From contig CM049311.1 in the NCBI GenBank assembly GCA_026874595.1, positions 73,842,953 through 73,906,952 on the forward strand: DNA of 64,000 nt, written 5' to 3'. Positions 11,641 to 24,764 of this stretch are shown piece by piece. How positions within the stretch are numbered: position 1 is the stretch's first letter; every line of letters begins with the position of its first letter. This DNA is from Sipunculus nudus. Taxonomy: Eukaryota; Annelida; Sipuncula; Golfingiida; Sipunculidae. The notes under the pieces were generated by a model. It was not told the origin of the DNA and searched no databases. It saw only the letters and a program-made list of their open reading frames with translations. The position numbers and the translations under genes were made by a program.

Positions 11641-12930
11641 ACACATGAGGATAATGGTCCAGATAATAACACTCTGGGAGTCACTGGTGACTCGTTTAAC
11701 GACTCGCCCGTACAAGATGCAGCATTTTCAATGTCAGAAAATCGCGGAACAGCATAAGGACCCTGATATTTCATGTTTGTTTACTAGGGTAGTTTCTAAA
11801 GATGAACTGTCACAAAACCCAGTTTGTTTCTATGTTAAAAATGGAGTGCTTATGCATAAATGGTGACCACCTGATGTGTGCGCTGATGTTGAGTGGGCCA
11901 TCAAACATCAAATAGTAATGCCCAAAAGTTATCGCAATGAAATTCTAAGCATGTCACATGAGGCTCCTTTGTCTGGCCATTTAGCAATAAAAAAATCTTA
12001 TCAGAAAGTTAGTACACACTTCTATTGGCCTTACCTCAGGACTGATGTTGTACAATATAATTGTAAATCATGCCATACATGCCAGATGGTAGACAAGCCC
12101 AATCAGAATCCTCATAATGCCCCACTTAGGCCTATTCCTGCTTTCGAGGAACCATTTAGTAGGATTATTGTTGATTGTGTTAAACCACTGCCCAAAACAA
12201 AATCTGGACATGAATACTTGCTGACAATTATGTGCGCATCTACCAGGTTCCCTGGGGCAATACCATTGCGCAAAATTAATGCCAAAAGTATTGTCAAGGC
12301 TCTTACCAAGTTTTTACAACTTTTGGATTACCATAATTCCGTTTAGTCCGACTAAAGATCTAATTTTATGTCTGGCTTAGTTATGCTTGAGCTAGGTATA
12401 ACACAATACAGCTCTTCGCCATACCATCCTGAAAGTTAGGGTACCCTCGAGCGTTTTCACCAGACATTAAAAAACATGATCAGGCCTTATTGCAATGACA
12501 CACAGAAAGACTGGGATGAAGGGATTTACTTATTGCTGTTTGCTGTCAGAGAATCCTTTTAATAATCCTTGGGTTTCAGTCCGTTTGAACTAGTTAGTTG
12601 ATACTCAGTTCGCGGTCCATTAAAACTGCTTAAAGAAAACTGTTGTGTGAAAATCCCGATTCTCTTAGGTGCAGTATCTCTCAGACTTTAGCACTTATCT
12701 ACACAATGCTTGTGAGATTGCAAAGTCAAATCTTAAATCTGCACAAAGTAAATTGAAAACAAAGTATGACAAGCACACTGTAAGAAGGACATTTGAGCCT
12801 TGTGAAAAGTGCTTGCCTTACTACCTATCACTCGCAGACCTCTGCAAGCTAGGTATTTTGGTCCTTACATTGTTGACAAGAAAGGGATTTAAATTACATA
12901 CTGTTAACACCAGATAGGCATAAGAAGAAA
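11641..12930 (+). pseudogene. gypsy copy B integrase remnant
   Basis: The open part at 11876-12346 holds the HHCC zinc-binding module (HEAPLSGHL then CKSCHTC) and the first catalytic Asp in RIIVDCVKPLP. An indel in a T-run near 12310 ends the frame. After it come a damaged second-Asp region, SSPYHPES and LERFHQTLKN with the catalytic Glu. The next frames cover the IN C-terminus (KKxLxxLP..., 12790-12900). The coding strand and order match copy C. Confidence 0.8.
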
Positions 12931-13218
12931 CAACTGTGCCATGTTAACATGTTGAAACCATATTCTGACAAAAATAGCACATCAGTGTTGTACATAATGT
13001 TACTGCTGTTAATTATGTAAAAATTGACCCTGACCCAGTTAAAGTAGATACTGATTGTAAGTGTTCTGTAGACATTCAGTGATGAGCAGTACCACTAAAA
13101 ATTGACGTGCTTAACAACCTGGATGCCGAACTGTCACTTCTTACCGCACAACAAGAACAAGACCTCAAGAACCTGCTGCGGAATTATGAACATTTGGTTC
13201 AATATTTGCTGGACAATG
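12931..13218 (+). pseudogene. gypsy copy B: RT start, internally deleted
   Basis: The sequence reads into LTAQQEQDLKNLLRNYEHL, the region just upstream of RT in copy C, then jumps to QYLLDN and immediately to LTR sequence at 13219. Compared with copy C, about 1.3 kb (essentially all RT and RNase H, the PPT and most of the 3' LTR) is missing. Confidence 0.7.
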
Positions 13219-13255
13219 TGATCAACGTGATCTGTTGTTATTTGGTTCCGTAACA
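13219..13255 (+). mobile_element. 3' LTR remnant of gypsy copy B (last 37 bp)
   Basis: The stretch acgtgatctgttgttatt followed by tggttccgtaaca equals the end of the LTRs elsewhere in the window. It marks the right boundary of copy B. No target duplication with the 7651 flank is visible. Confidence 0.7.
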
Positions 13256-14560
13256 ACTGTTAAATCGAAAGAACAACTATGAAAACAAAACATCGATTAT
13301 GTAATGAGCGTACTACCCTGAAGAAATGGCCAAAAGATGTCTGACACGCAAAAATACCATTGAATATGTTATATTGACAAAAGAACATGCAGTTCTTTTA
13401 ACTCGGCCGTGATGGAGATCTAGCGCAAACAAAAGAAAGAAAATTAAAATTATTAGGCGATGGTCTTACACTTTGGGACATTTAGATAGCCAAGTCAAAC
13501 CTTAAGCCCTAATGATATGGAAATACACGCATTTAGCCCAATAAGTCGTTTCCATGATATCGACAATTGCAAGATATGCAACTCAGGTTCGTCTCTGTCA
13601 GATGTGGTGGCATCATTAATACAATTAGCCCAACTGCCACCCTAAAAGCCAGCCAGTAACTTGATTAGATAAACTGGGTATAATCACTAATCATTGGTGC
13701 TCTAAATGCTCAGTTACACTTCTGCGTATCATAATTCCATATGAGTTGCGCATTGACATTTTTTGTCATACGCATACGTACGCACAATACGCACCTCATA
13801 TGCATCTCAATCGTTTAGTGTTAGTCTTATGCGCACAGTTCGGCTTATTTAGGCCCTATCATACTTCTATGTATATCAAGTCCTTATCAGTTTCTTATTA
13901 GTTTTTTTCAATACGCAGCCGTACGCTCGAAATTTCGAAAATTTTGGATTACTTTGACTTATATGCGACGCACATCTAGCGTATAAGTAACGAATTCAGC
14001 GCATCCTTGAAAAGGATGGTTTCAAAGGTTTCAGTTTTGACCCCCGCAGAAAAAATACAGATTTTGAGCTCCGGATGCTCGAACATTTCTTTCGTTAAAT
14101 TAAAATGATAACATTTTCTTTTGTTTTGTTGTGCTTTTTATAACTGTTTAGTACATGAAAATATTTATTGCAAACCTATAATAAAGTGCTTGGGAAATCA
14201 ATCCTTATTTTAGCCTTTCATTGCCCATGGTTCCTTTGCATTGGACTTAATACGTTTTAATAAATGGAAAGCAAGCATGTGTTAACCATTCGTATTCTCA
14301 AATATTCTAACGTCATCCATTATTTCTTGTACCACACATAACACTTGTCCCGCAAGAGAGAATCCTATATGAGGCCTTGTCCGGTTAAACACAAGGACAA
14401 TGCTTTTTATCGTCAATTTGTTAAAACCATTCCAGACTTCTGCAGTTATGTAAAATCAATTTTGACCAGACATGTAGATAATATTTGAAATGTTATAAAT
14501 AAATGGAGCTAGAGGTTATCAAAACGGGATAAGGAATAACCTAGAATGCATAACCTGTGA
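13256..14560. other. No gene recognised; CpG-poor spacer with ACGCATACG-type words
   Basis: At 13725-13970 the sequence is dense in words such as atacgcac, catacgtacgca and tatgcgacgc, a local composition anomaly without clear periodicity. I found no open frame or known repeat. Confidence 0.35.
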
Positions 14561-14599
14561 ACAATACATAAGGTCGAGTATCTGACATTGTAGCTTTCA

Positions 14600-14690
14600 C
14601 CATTTTGTCTTTGAAGCACCGGCGGGGTTTGAACCGGGCACCGTCTAATCCGTTATCGAATCGCTTACCCCTGTATATGATATGATACGA
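14600..14690 (-). repeat. tRNA-like SINE or tRNA fossil
   Basis: On the minus strand the text is GGGTAAGCGATTCGATAACG, then GTGCCCGGTTCAAACCCCG about 20 bp on. GGTTCAAACC (14626-14635) fits a Pol III B box, and the A-box candidate lies at about tRNA distance. The acceptor stem does not pair, so it is not a functional tRNA. No SINE tail is evident. Confidence 0.35.
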
Positions 14691-15304
14691 TATATAGTCA
14701 GGCCATAAAATGGTAATTGTTGTATTGCCAGTTAACATAATCTGACAAAGATACATGATAAAATTTTAATACACTGTATGACTAAGATGTAATTTTCATT
14801 ACTTTATCTCGCACATAAATGAAAAAAAATACGTTTGTTTCACCATGTAGGTATGTTTCATTACATTCAGAGATATGTTCTGCTTATTTGCAAAGACCAT
14901 TGAATAAGGTACAGATAACTTAGCATATCTAATAATAGTTCTATTATAATTAACTTTATCTACACCTTCACCTTTAATTTCAGCCTTGTTTACTACACTT
15001 ATTTTATGGAAATACAAAAATACGTTTTTTTTTGCTTTAATTTACATTAAAGATCAAATTATGTCGCTTTTTATATATTCATAATTAACTAAAGTGTCAG
15101 CATTTAAGCCACAATATAATATCACTATCACTTCACAACAAACACGTGAACGCTTTGGCCGTTTTAACCGTATTCCATAAGAATGCGACACACAGGGCTT
15201 GACTCTCAAAAAGAATCGGGCCATTTTCACTATATGAACTTCTGGTAAACATTCAAAACAGAACGGATGAATCAATTAACATTCAATCGGTACCTCGCCT
15301 AAGG
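14691..15304. other. No recognised feature
   Basis: Only short chance ORFs are present. Confidence 0.35.
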
Positions 15305-15460
15305 CTGTTATACACCTTGTTATGGCTCTGCGTGTTGGTAAACGTGTTGGTAAACACAGTCCACCAGTGTCTGTTTACCATTACACAGCCTCGTGATCAG
15401 ATGTCCGATTATGAGCCGCACCACGCGGGATTTCAGCAAGCGGGAACATGTAACTCAAAG
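15305..15460. repeat. Dispersed repeat with hairpin, copy 1
   Basis: It shares with 57310-57432 the blocks accttgttat, ttggtaaacacagt, ctgtttaccat, gtccgatta and agcgggaacatgta. TTGGTAAACA and TGTTTACCA can pair. The orientation is the same in both copies, about 42 kb apart. Confidence 0.55.
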
Positions 15461-16603
15461 TCAGTCAGGGCAAATCCTGATTTACACGTGTAGAGTCCTA
15501 TTATTAAACAATGACCCAAGAATCATTGTTAGCTTTCCAATCATTCGTATATATACAAAATGTCCAAAATAAGTGAAAGCACATAGCCCTGCGGGGCACC
15601 AGTATACATTTACTGAGAAATATCTTTTACTGAGAATATCGATGAACCATTTCATTTAATACATACTCTTTGTTTTCTGCTGGTAAAACAATAGAAATCA
15701 AGGTACAAAAGGTACAGGTTAACACCATACTATCCAAGCTTTTTACTGGTAAATTAAGGGATTATTTTGTTTAAAGCTGTTTATTAGTCAATAAAAAAAA
15801 GCTTTTACATATGACTCGGGGTATCAAGATATTTATAAATAAATGAAGTTTAGAGCAGTTACAACTGCATCATTGGTAATTATTTTCGCTTCACAGACTG
15901 AAGTTTACCCATAAAAGGTGAAACAGACTGAATTTACCTGAATCTGTTTTACCCTTATTTCTCCTAACATTTCATAACTAATGGTGTAAGGGCTACAGCA
16001 CTTGGTAATTGAGATTATATGGTTGATCCGTCTTCGACATAGGAATGACAGTTTTCCATATGGATGGTTTGATCCCTCTGAGTACAGTTTCATTAAACAA
16101 GAAAGCGAATATCACACCTAACTCTAGATGAAATACTTTCACCATCTTTGCAGATTTTCAGTCAGGCCTCGGTGCTTTCTAATCATGGATACTTTTTCAG
16201 ATTGACTCTACTTCCACAGAGGTAATTCCAGACTTAACAGAGAAGCAAACACTTTCACTATAAATATGGTTTCTGTCAGGGTTTTCAAATTTAGGGCAGA
16301 ATAAAATTAGTCCTTTTCTACTTTTCTATGTTATCACTTTTCATTGTAACCTTACTTTTGGAAAACCTTGTGATAGATAAGGGTCAGACCGAACAGTTAT
16401 TGTGTTTTTTTAATTGCTGCTCAAGTTTTAATGTGTAATCCCTTTAAAACTTAATGATCATGAAGTTCAATTCCTGTTGCACTTTCTGCATTCCATCTTT
16501 ATTACCAGAAAGGCGATGCTGGTGTTTGGTTTCTATTTTTTCATAGTTCTACTGTAATCCATGCTTGAGTGTCAGGATAAATTTTGACAGTTCTTGATGA
16601 GAC
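15461..16603. other. No recognised feature
   Basis: AT-rich; the ORF at 15905-16093 (minus) is not supported by any motif. Confidence 0.35.
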
Positions 16604-17118
16604 TACTTATAGACTGGTGCCCTGCTCTATTATGGCCCTCAGCCAAGAATAGAGACAGGCGTACAACGCCATCTTAAGCATTCCCAGTTACAACTCCTGA
16701 CTTACTTGTAGACTGGTTCCGACTCCAGTATGCACGCTCATACCGAATGTCATGGACGTTCACGCGATGCTGGCTAATTATCCGTGAAGATTTCTTATAA
16801 ATGACTTCCTTTAGTTATTTCTAGTTTTCAAATGATGTATGTATAGATAATATAATATACTGAATCTTTGATATTCCACTGTACGTTGCATTGGTTGATT
16901 ATCAATATCTATAAATCTAATCATTAATGTCACGCCAAATGTACAGCCAACTTTTGGTTACTTTTTGAGTAAACGAAATGCTTATTTTTTCATATATTAT
17001 ACCTACTGGAGTTGGAACCAGTCTGCAGGGAGTACATAAGATCGCGTTGTACGCCCGTCTCTATGATTGGCCTAGAGCAGCGGTGCCGTAATAGAGCGGG
17101 GTACCAGTCTAAGACTAC
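16604..17118. repeat. Foldback MITE with ~120 bp terminal inverted repeats
   Basis: The left arm (16604-16731) contains gactggtgccctgctctatt, atagagacaggcgtacaacg and gactggttccgactccagta. The right arm (17000-17118) is their inverse (tactggagttggaaccagtc, cgttgtacgcccgtctctat, aatagagcggggtaccagtc). The ~270 bp centre has no ORF. Arms of about 80 percent identity would form a strong hairpin. Superfamily not determined. Confidence 0.75.
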
Positions 17119-18727
17119 TTAATCCTCGCAGATGGCAATACATTCCGAGATTTTTTCTGTTAATTGATCAATATTTTTTCTACTTCATTCAGTGGATCAT
17201 GCCACACATCCTTGTAACAATTAAGTTGTATCATTAACTCGTTCCTTTAAGTTTTCTTCAAATATCTTCAGCGGATTTCAACATGTGTTCCTATGTAGGA
17301 GCCATGCATGGTATTGATATGACGATCTGTCGAACCAAGCTAAGGATGTATATGACTCTTTCATATTACAGAAGAACAGATCAATAGCATTATCCCAGCT
17401 TGAACATGTTTAATTCTATGCTTATGTATTTTTTTTTTGTGTGGAGGTAACCGCCTTTATTTTACTTATCTTATTCTTGAATGAGTATGTATACTAAGTT
17501 TAATTGCGTAATTTTGTTTTTGGAATACGTGGTAGGGAGGTAGCGCTCGCGTTCCTATCATGTTATTTTGTATCCAGGTGTAACCCAGACCCGGTGTCTG
17601 CCGCACCTGAGGGTTCTGGATATGTATTCATTCCCATTGCTGGGCCATAACACGGATTATAACTCTACAAAGATGCACTCGTTTGTAAGTATAATTGTGT
17701 ATGCTTTTTCTCGAACATGAAAACACAAAAAAAATGTCTTTATTGGTGATATGAACAATTTCCGCATTGTCTCTCTGCCTAAATATAGAACGACCTTCAT
17801 CCATTTAATGAGTGTCTTTCGTGACTGTAGTTAATAAATATATCGATCTCTTTGTGAGCACGTTAGTTACCTATCCTGGCAATGCCATTAATTTGTGATC
17901 GCTTCAATGTGAGCTCAACACAAACAGTTTATTACAGTTATAATCCTATCAAACATCCCGCAATGTAAGTCTCTTGAAAAAAAGTATTTAACACACATCA
18001 TCACGCACATTCCACTACCAATACAAATTCAACAATAAATGTTATAATACAACTTAAAAATATTAAAACGACAATCTATACCAAAATCTGTACAATAAAG
18101 AAACCAATAACCAACTAACATAAACTATTGAAAACATAACTTTCTAATTATTGGGAATTAACAGAGAAGGATGCCCACTGTTTTCTGACCTTTTAAATTC
18201 TGTATCTATTCAGGTTTGCCTGTCGTACAGTTTAGCATTTTCTACAGTTATTACAATAAATATATACAGCAAATAATTGGAATCCTATACCAGAATACGT
18301 TATCACAAATCACGTGTGTAATCTAGCTACCTTCTCGCTGCTCGGTTTCAGACTTTGTCCTGGTCTAAAATAAAACCCAATGAATTACGAGAGTCACGTA
18401 CCCTGTGGAAATACCTACTTTGCGTCAATGTCAGAGTTTTTTCAATGGTGGAGAAAACATGTTGTCCTTAAAAGCGCGGTTTCCTCTGGGATAACATTCC
18501 GTCGAATGAGGGTTGGTTGTATAAATGGACAATTGTCACGGAAGGAGGCGACAGGAACACTAACCCCATCATTTATCCAATAGAACCTGGCTAAATGCCC
18601 GTCTACGAGACACGATATCGGGAAATGTAAAGGATAATGAAATACGTAAAAAGAAATTTTATAATGATAAAATAAACAAATTTTGACGGCACAGGTAATA
18701 CATAATTTTATACATTGAAACATACGT
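17119..18727. other. No recognised feature
   Basis: It contains a poly-T run near 17430 and AT-rich tracts. The 67-codon ORF at 18380-18583 lacks support. Confidence 0.35.
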
Positions 18728-18836
18728 GGCCCGGGAGACTACATGGTATTAATATTTGTTAATATAGAATCAAAATGAATTACTAATTCGTGTGCAAAGA
18801 TTAATAAATATTTTTACCATGTCATCTCCCGGACTC
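18728..18836. repeat. Short hairpin element
   Basis: ggcccgggagactacatggt at the left pairs with accatgtcatctcccgga at the right, and the following AT-rich parts also pair (about 40 bp arms, ~35 bp loop). It has the size of a minimal MITE or snapback and has no coding content. Confidence 0.6.
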
Positions 18837-19649
18837 TGTTAGAACCTGATGAAAAGGCTTAATTGAAAAAAAAACTATTCATTTTTATGAATAAAATGCT
18901 CCTGTCAAATATCTGCCACAGTGCCAACCATTATTCCGACGTTTCTGTTTTCTCTGTCATGAAGCGATGCGTTAAAAGGATGTGAAGAAATTAACAAGAC
19001 ACAATGGTGACGTCAGTTTGTTTAATGAAATTGAAAGCAAAGAGGAAGTAACCAGAGCGGAAATACGTCTACAAGATACTGAAGTGGTCCGCGTAGGCCG
19101 GGTAGAACTTCTAGGGAACAATTTATAAAAAGTCTGAATATGAAACCATTGGTTTTTATTTAGACAGAAGAATTGTGTATCTACTGCAAGAGTATGGTAT
19201 ATTTTTATGATATATTCTATAAAGTTTCCATGGAAATATATATAAACCATAAAAGATATCAGCAACACAGGCAGGACACGAATAAATCATTTTACAGGCT
19301 GCCCTTTTATGCTGATTTCGTAAATTATGCATCACATGCCTTTTAGATAATGCAATGTACCGTATGGGAGGTAACATCAAAGTAAAACAACCCTGCTGTA
19401 TTTTTATATGAAATAACACTTTTATTGTTACGTAATCGATCTTGCTGTAGAAGTGTCTGGACTCGTTATAAAACAATAGCTAACACAGTTTGTAAAACAG
19501 CACCAGACATGAAAGTGACAATCAACTTTACTTGATTAAGAGGGTTATTGTTCCGTTCCTGTCGGCTTTATTTACGGTTAAGGTGCCTCAATGTTTTATA
19601 TGAATGCTGAAGGAAATTTCAGATTTTCCCGATCCATTCTGTTGATTAT
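18837..19649. other. No recognised feature
   Basis: Short frames on the minus strand (18972-19476) show no family motifs. Confidence 0.35.
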
Positions 19650-19770
19650 TTTAAGGGGTGCGATATTATCGATATTTAGGTATATTGCGATATGGTACGC
19701 ATTTTGCGTATCGCCGTACGGCCTTAATATATCGATATTTGTCGATATTATTCAAATATTATTGAAACTG
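19650..19770. repeat. CGATAT-rich dispersed repeat
   Basis: It contains ggggtgcgatattatcgata and several ATCGATAT / TATCGATAT words. Related text occurs around 52315-52385 and, inverted and split by a TRIM, at 54170-54690 (ggtgtatcggaattatcgca). Confidence 0.45.
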
Positions 19771-19890
19771 ATCTATTTTAGTAAAAATTTTGTTTCTGTA
19801 ACACATATGACATATATTTTTTTAGGTTGCGCTGAGAGGGAGGCTGAAGATGAAATGCCACTAACGTGTATATAGACATTCCTCGGGTTG

Positions 19891-20082
19891 ATGGACGAGG
19901 AAATTTTCAAGTGGGCGTTGATGGAAAATATGATTAAAGGCCCGTCCATAGAATTCCATTTTCTACTCGATGATATATTTGTAGAAACAATGAAAGGCAA
20001 CACAACAAGAAGGAAGTGCCGAATTCTGTCAAAATATAAGTCTATTAGAGAAAATGTTGGTTCATTTAAGTGCCCTAGCTGA
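19891..20082 (+). CDS. Unrecognised 63-codon ORF
   Basis: The ATG at 19891 opens MDEEIFKWALMENMIKG and the frame ends at SFKCPS followed by TAG at 20080-20082. Composition is more protein-like than most chance ORFs here, and a poly-T/AG acceptor-like site (atttttttag) lies about 65 bp upstream. There is no recognised domain, partner exon or homologue in the window. It could be an exon fragment, a transposon fossil or chance. Confidence 0.2.
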   Translation: MDEEIFKWALMENMIKGPSIEFHFLLDDIFVETMKGNTTRRKCRILSKYKSIRENVGSFKCPS

Positions 20083-20169
20083 TCTTTATATGTTTATGAT
20101 GAACCCACATTTGACATGGGCATCCTAGGAGCTTCTGCTCCCCCCTCCCCCATCATTTTCTCAGCAACC

Positions 20170-20515
20170 AACTTACAGGAGTTGAGGGATTGTTGGAGTC
20201 AAAATCTGACGCCCACAATACACCATTCAGGGCTTCTAAATACGCCAGCACCAGTAGTTATAAAAGTAGTGAAGATTACGATGTAGTCCGTTTCAAATGT
20301 GTTCGATAAGAATTGTTATAATGCAAATTACATAAACAGGGGTGTTTTATGGTAAGGACATTACGGAATAAGTATTATTTTGTGTGCATGCGCATATGAA
20401 ATGTTAACAGAAAAATGTAACAAAATTATTATTTAGAATTTGAGACAAATATTCCCGGCCGTCCCACAGTGCCCAGACAGAGGAGGTTCGTATCGAGTAG
20501 AACCGAAATATGGTG
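20170..20515. repeat. Dispersed repeat, inverted partner of 30640-30970
   Basis: Blocks such as ggccgtcccacag, ttctaaatacgccagca, atgcgcatatgaaatgttaa and gataagaattgtt occur as reverse complements at 30640-30970 (ctgtgggacggccg, tgctggcgttttagaa). Total length is about 330 bp. Confidence 0.6.
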
Positions 20516-21599
20516 GAAAGTTGAGGTAATAGTTACTGATACGTGGCGTCATTGCCAGTGTTTAATTTTATCGTTTATTTGAATCCAATAGGTTCTCCAT
20601 GACAGCGGTTCCGTTTCTTCTAAAGGAACTGCACAAAACCGCAAAAGCACAAACTGAGTTGCGTCAATCTAAATGTCAAAACACTAAGATTTCTATTTAT
20701 TCCTTGAAATTTTCGTAAAGATAACCCATGAAGGTTCAGTGGCAAAATAGTGTGAGACAGGGCCTGAAATACTACTTTGCAACTTATTTGTTTCTTCACG
20801 GCCTAATGCTGTGGAATTTAGGATCTTCACACGAGAACAGCGTCACGTGACCTTATCCTTTTATATGCATGTTTTATTCTCCCTTCAAAGATTAATTGCC
20901 ATGCCATGCTAAATAGGTATCAAAAAAATTCTTTGGAGTAAAAAGTAAAGTAAAAAAACTGAAAAGAGTATTAAAGTAATATGAAACAAGTGTGTTTTGA
21001 AGGAATTCGATCCTTCCAGCCTGTGATAAACCCATTACAGCATGCGGCATATTATCAAAAATAAAATCTATTGGGAATTCAAAAGAAATATTCTGGGGAC
21101 ACATCAACCTGGAAACGTGTGTACAATTGACAGTCGAGAGATAAAGGTTGTCTTTGCTGACAGATCGTTTGAGCTGAATATTTTCATCGAAATTTATTTT
21201 TTTATACTTTTATTAAATTAAGGTAAGGCAGGTATCAAGAGGACATTTAATAGTCGTAATAAACACAGGAAACAGTAATAGGCCATTTGAGTGTGTTCGA
21301 CTGAACAAGACTGAACTTGGTGTCCTGTAACTGTAAACGCTGTAAAAAATACATGAATAAAACTGGATTTGCCACACATACCATGCAGCCTAACGTGCCT
21401 TTGAATAGAGAGACTTTTTTCAATTAGTGTTACTTTCAGCCTATATTAATACAGTTTATCACTGTGATACGAATAAGGACCTCCTGGTTATTACACCAAA
21501 CCTGCTCGAGCGACGCCTGCGTGTCACCTCTTTCGCGATGAATAAAACAGATTTCAGATTTCCCATATTGATAACATGACACGAGAAGTGACTTTCTTT
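20516..21599. other. No recognised feature
   Basis: AT-rich spacer. No repeat partner or ORF that I can support. Confidence 0.35.
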
Positions 21600-22765
21600 C
21601 AGTACCAGCTTTATTGCAACCACCATTGTTATAACGTTCAATATTGTAATACTTATTTCAATAGTGGTTGGCAAGGGCCAGTTTTTGCCAACCACTATTG
21701 TAATAACGGTCACTATTGTAATAATTATTACAATAGTGGTTGTAAATTGTAATAACTTTTTATTACAATAGTGGTTGATGTTGCATGCGGAATTTTTTTC
21801 CAGATTCGTCCAGATTCTACCAAACATATGACATTGCCCGAAAAAAAACCCCACACAATTCATACTCAGTATCCCCTCAAACGCATCAGTTTGTATTTTA
21901 TATGTTATTACACTAGGGAACTTTATTACATTAGTGACCGTGCCGAGAAACCACTATTGTAATAACGGTCACTATTGTAATAAAAATAGCGGCCACTTTT
22001 ATCTCACCACTGAAGAAATAATTTCCTTCTTAGTTCATCTTGAAATGCCTGCATTGCTTTATATTTGTGTTCAAGTGTAAAATGCTGGGCAGTTTTAGTA
22101 ATCCAAACGTTGTAATCCACTCTGACGTCATTAATTATACCTATAACGAAATTTATTACAATAGTGAACGTTATTACAATAGTGGCCGGGTCGAGCAGCC
22201 ACTATTGTAATAACGGTAATTATTGTAATAAAAAACAGCCGCCACTTTTATCTCACCACTGAAAAAATAATAATTCCCTTCATATTTCATCTTGAAATGC
22301 CACCATTGCTTTATATTTGTGTTCAGGTATAAAATGCTGGGGGATTATAGTATTCCAGACGTTGTAATCCACTCCGACGTCATAAATTATACCTATAACG
22401 AAATTTATTACAATAGTGAACATATTTACAATAGTGTCCGGGTCGTGCAACCACTATTGTAATAACAGTCGCTATTGTAATAAAAAACAGCCGCCATTTT
22501 TATCTCACCACTGAAGAAATAATTTCCTTCGTAGTTCATCTTGAAATGCCACCATTGTTTTATATTTCTGTCTAAGTGTAAAATGCTGGTCAATTTTAGT
22601 ATTCCAAACGTTGTATTCAACTCTGACGAAATTATGAGAAGTAAAAGGTTAGGAGCCTTCTTTTATTCAGAATACATTTACAATCCTTTCATACGTATTT
22701 ATTTATGTCGTAAACGACCTTTATTACAGAAACAGTTACTGCAATATTGAAGGCGAATAGTTCGT
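21600..22765. repeat. Left arm of Foldback-like structure: ~248 bp satellite with palindromic switches
   Basis: About three monomers repeat at 21950, 22198 and 22450. Each monomer starts with ccactattgtaataacggtc, continues through ttcatcttgaaatgccacca and gacgtcattaattatac, and closes with ttattacaatagtgaacg. CACTATTGTAATAA and its complement TTATTACAATAGTG alternate, so each junction is a palindrome. The outer part (21660-21780) includes ggttggcaagggccagttt facing tgccaaccac. The whole arm is inverted at 27060-27850. Confidence 0.75.
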
Positions 22766-23419
22766 CCCATTTTAAATGTTAAAATTTGAGCTCTTTCATA
22801 ATTTTGTGGTCTGAGAATTTCATTTTTTTTCTTACCACGCTCAGCCCACTTTATCTCGCTATCTTTATCAGTAAAATACAACACTGGATTAATGCAGTGC
22901 TATCTTATCCTCATTATTGATTCTAAGCGAGTACTTAAACATTTCTCAGTAAAAGGAAAGTACTATCATTGTAAGTGAAATGCAATTTTAACAGGTAATT
23001 AAATATTTAACTAAAAATGTCCACAGAACTTTCTTACACGACTACAGTTAATGTGAGAAATGCGTATTATGTTGTAATATATGGTAATCGAATGTAGATA
23101 TAATGTAATTAATTAAGAAATCTTTTATCGAATCAGGAAATAAACGAAGAATCCAGCCAAACTGAATGAACTGAGGAGACTCATTAGATTTACCTGGTAT
23201 GGGGAGATGCTAGAGAAATATTTAACCATTATAAGACGAACAATATATATATCTATCTCCTTGTCAGTTTCTGAAGTTAATGAGGACAGATTTTATGAGA
23301 CCTGAAAATAAGATTCATTAGAGGATCGAATCCACTGCGACATGAAAAAGAGAGAAATGTGTTCTTTGGCTACGAAAATAGCTTGAGCAGTCGTAGAATT
23401 GAAACAAATTAAGTCAACC
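22766..23419. other. No recognised feature
   Basis: Lies between the inverted satellite arms; AT-rich, no ORF. Confidence 0.35.
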
Positions 23420-24115
23420 AAGAATATATTAAGGAAAAGTTGATCTGTGGAACAGATCTATTATGTCCCCTGCTTGTTGCGGATATAGCTGGAAAACTGC
23501 ATCAAGGTCATCCATATTCGAATTTGACCTAGCCCTTCATGAAGTAGGTCAATGCTGGTAGTTTGGTGACTGTGCTTCAAATTCTTTTTTAATTATTGCG
23601 TTACATTTTTTAAACATCATTGCCTCTGTGACCTTGGAAAAATATTTCAAGGTCATCAATATTCTAACTCGAATAAGCCCTTGATAAGACGCTTTAATGC
23701 TGCAAGTTTGGTGGCTGTAACTGAAAATATTTTATTTTTTTTTTGCGTAAAATCATTTCAGCATAATGGCCGCTGTTACCTTGAAAATGCGTAAAGGTCA
23801 CCTGTGTTCGAACGTGACTAAGCCATTGATAAGGTACATCAAACCTGCAAATTTGGTAACTGTACCACAAAATCTTTTCCAGTTATTGTGTTAACATCAT
23901 TTTAGCATTATCGACACTGCGATCTTAAAAAAATGTGTCAAGGTCATCCATGTCTTAGCCCTTGATAAGATGCATCAATGCTGCAAGTTTGGTGGCTGTA
24001 CTTCAAATTCTTTTTGGGATTTTGCGTTAACATCTTACCTGTGACGGACGGATGGACGGACGGCACGACGAAAAGACGGACGGACGCTGACCATTTCTAC
24101 GAGCCCCGCAGATGG
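23420..24115. repeat. Array of four ~146 bp units with (ACGG)-type end
   Basis: aaggtcatccatattcgaa and variants recur near 23503, 23649, 23795 and 23940, each followed by gcaagtttggtggctgtactt-like text. The right end is a degenerate GGACGGACGG tract (24043-24090), as in the other satellite-bearing elements. Confidence 0.65.
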
Positions 24116-24599
24116 AGGCAGCGGCTGATAATAATAACCCAACCACAGGGGGCGTAGTCAAGTAGGCCCACAGGGCCATGCCCCCACCCCCGGTCCTCCC
24201 CTTCGGTACTACCCGTTATCCTGGGATTTCACTTCGTCTAATCAGAAAATTCCTGTGTGGCACTGATGTCAGTTTCCATGCGGATTCATTGAACTACAAA
24301 CTTAAGATTAAAAATCGGAGTTTGCTAGGAGATAATCCGGAATACTTTAGCCCCATAAATCAGAGGGCTGAGGTGTCTGTGAAACATGTATGCATTGCAA
24401 AAAAGTGCTAGATTGCCATTTGTACCATAACATAAATAAATCTAATACTTATAAAAGGAATTCGGTTAACGTTTGTTCGCAATTTTCTCTAAAACCGCGT
24501 TGTGTACAATACTGTGCAATACATAATTTTAAAGGTTATTATCCCCGCAGTGATATAGGCGATATGAGAAAAAATAATTTTTAATGTACATATAATTTT

Positions 24600-24728
24600 G
24601 TGATTTTTCCGTTTTTACTGACTTGCACTGAGGTAAGACCGAGCACAGCCGAACTTCCTTCGGCAATGACCGGAAAGCGTGCAACCCCGGTAATAAGCCC
24701 GGTGTACCGGGTTTATCAGCTAGTATCA

Positions 24729-24759
<31 letters not shown>

Positions 24760-24764
24760 TATAA
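24600..24764. repeat. Dispersed repeat end plus (TA)n
   Basis: gtaccgggtttatcagctag at 24704-24723 is the inverse of ctagctgataaacccg at 27929-27944, which begins a similar ~130 bp segment. An AT microsatellite follows at 24739-24764. Confidence 0.45.
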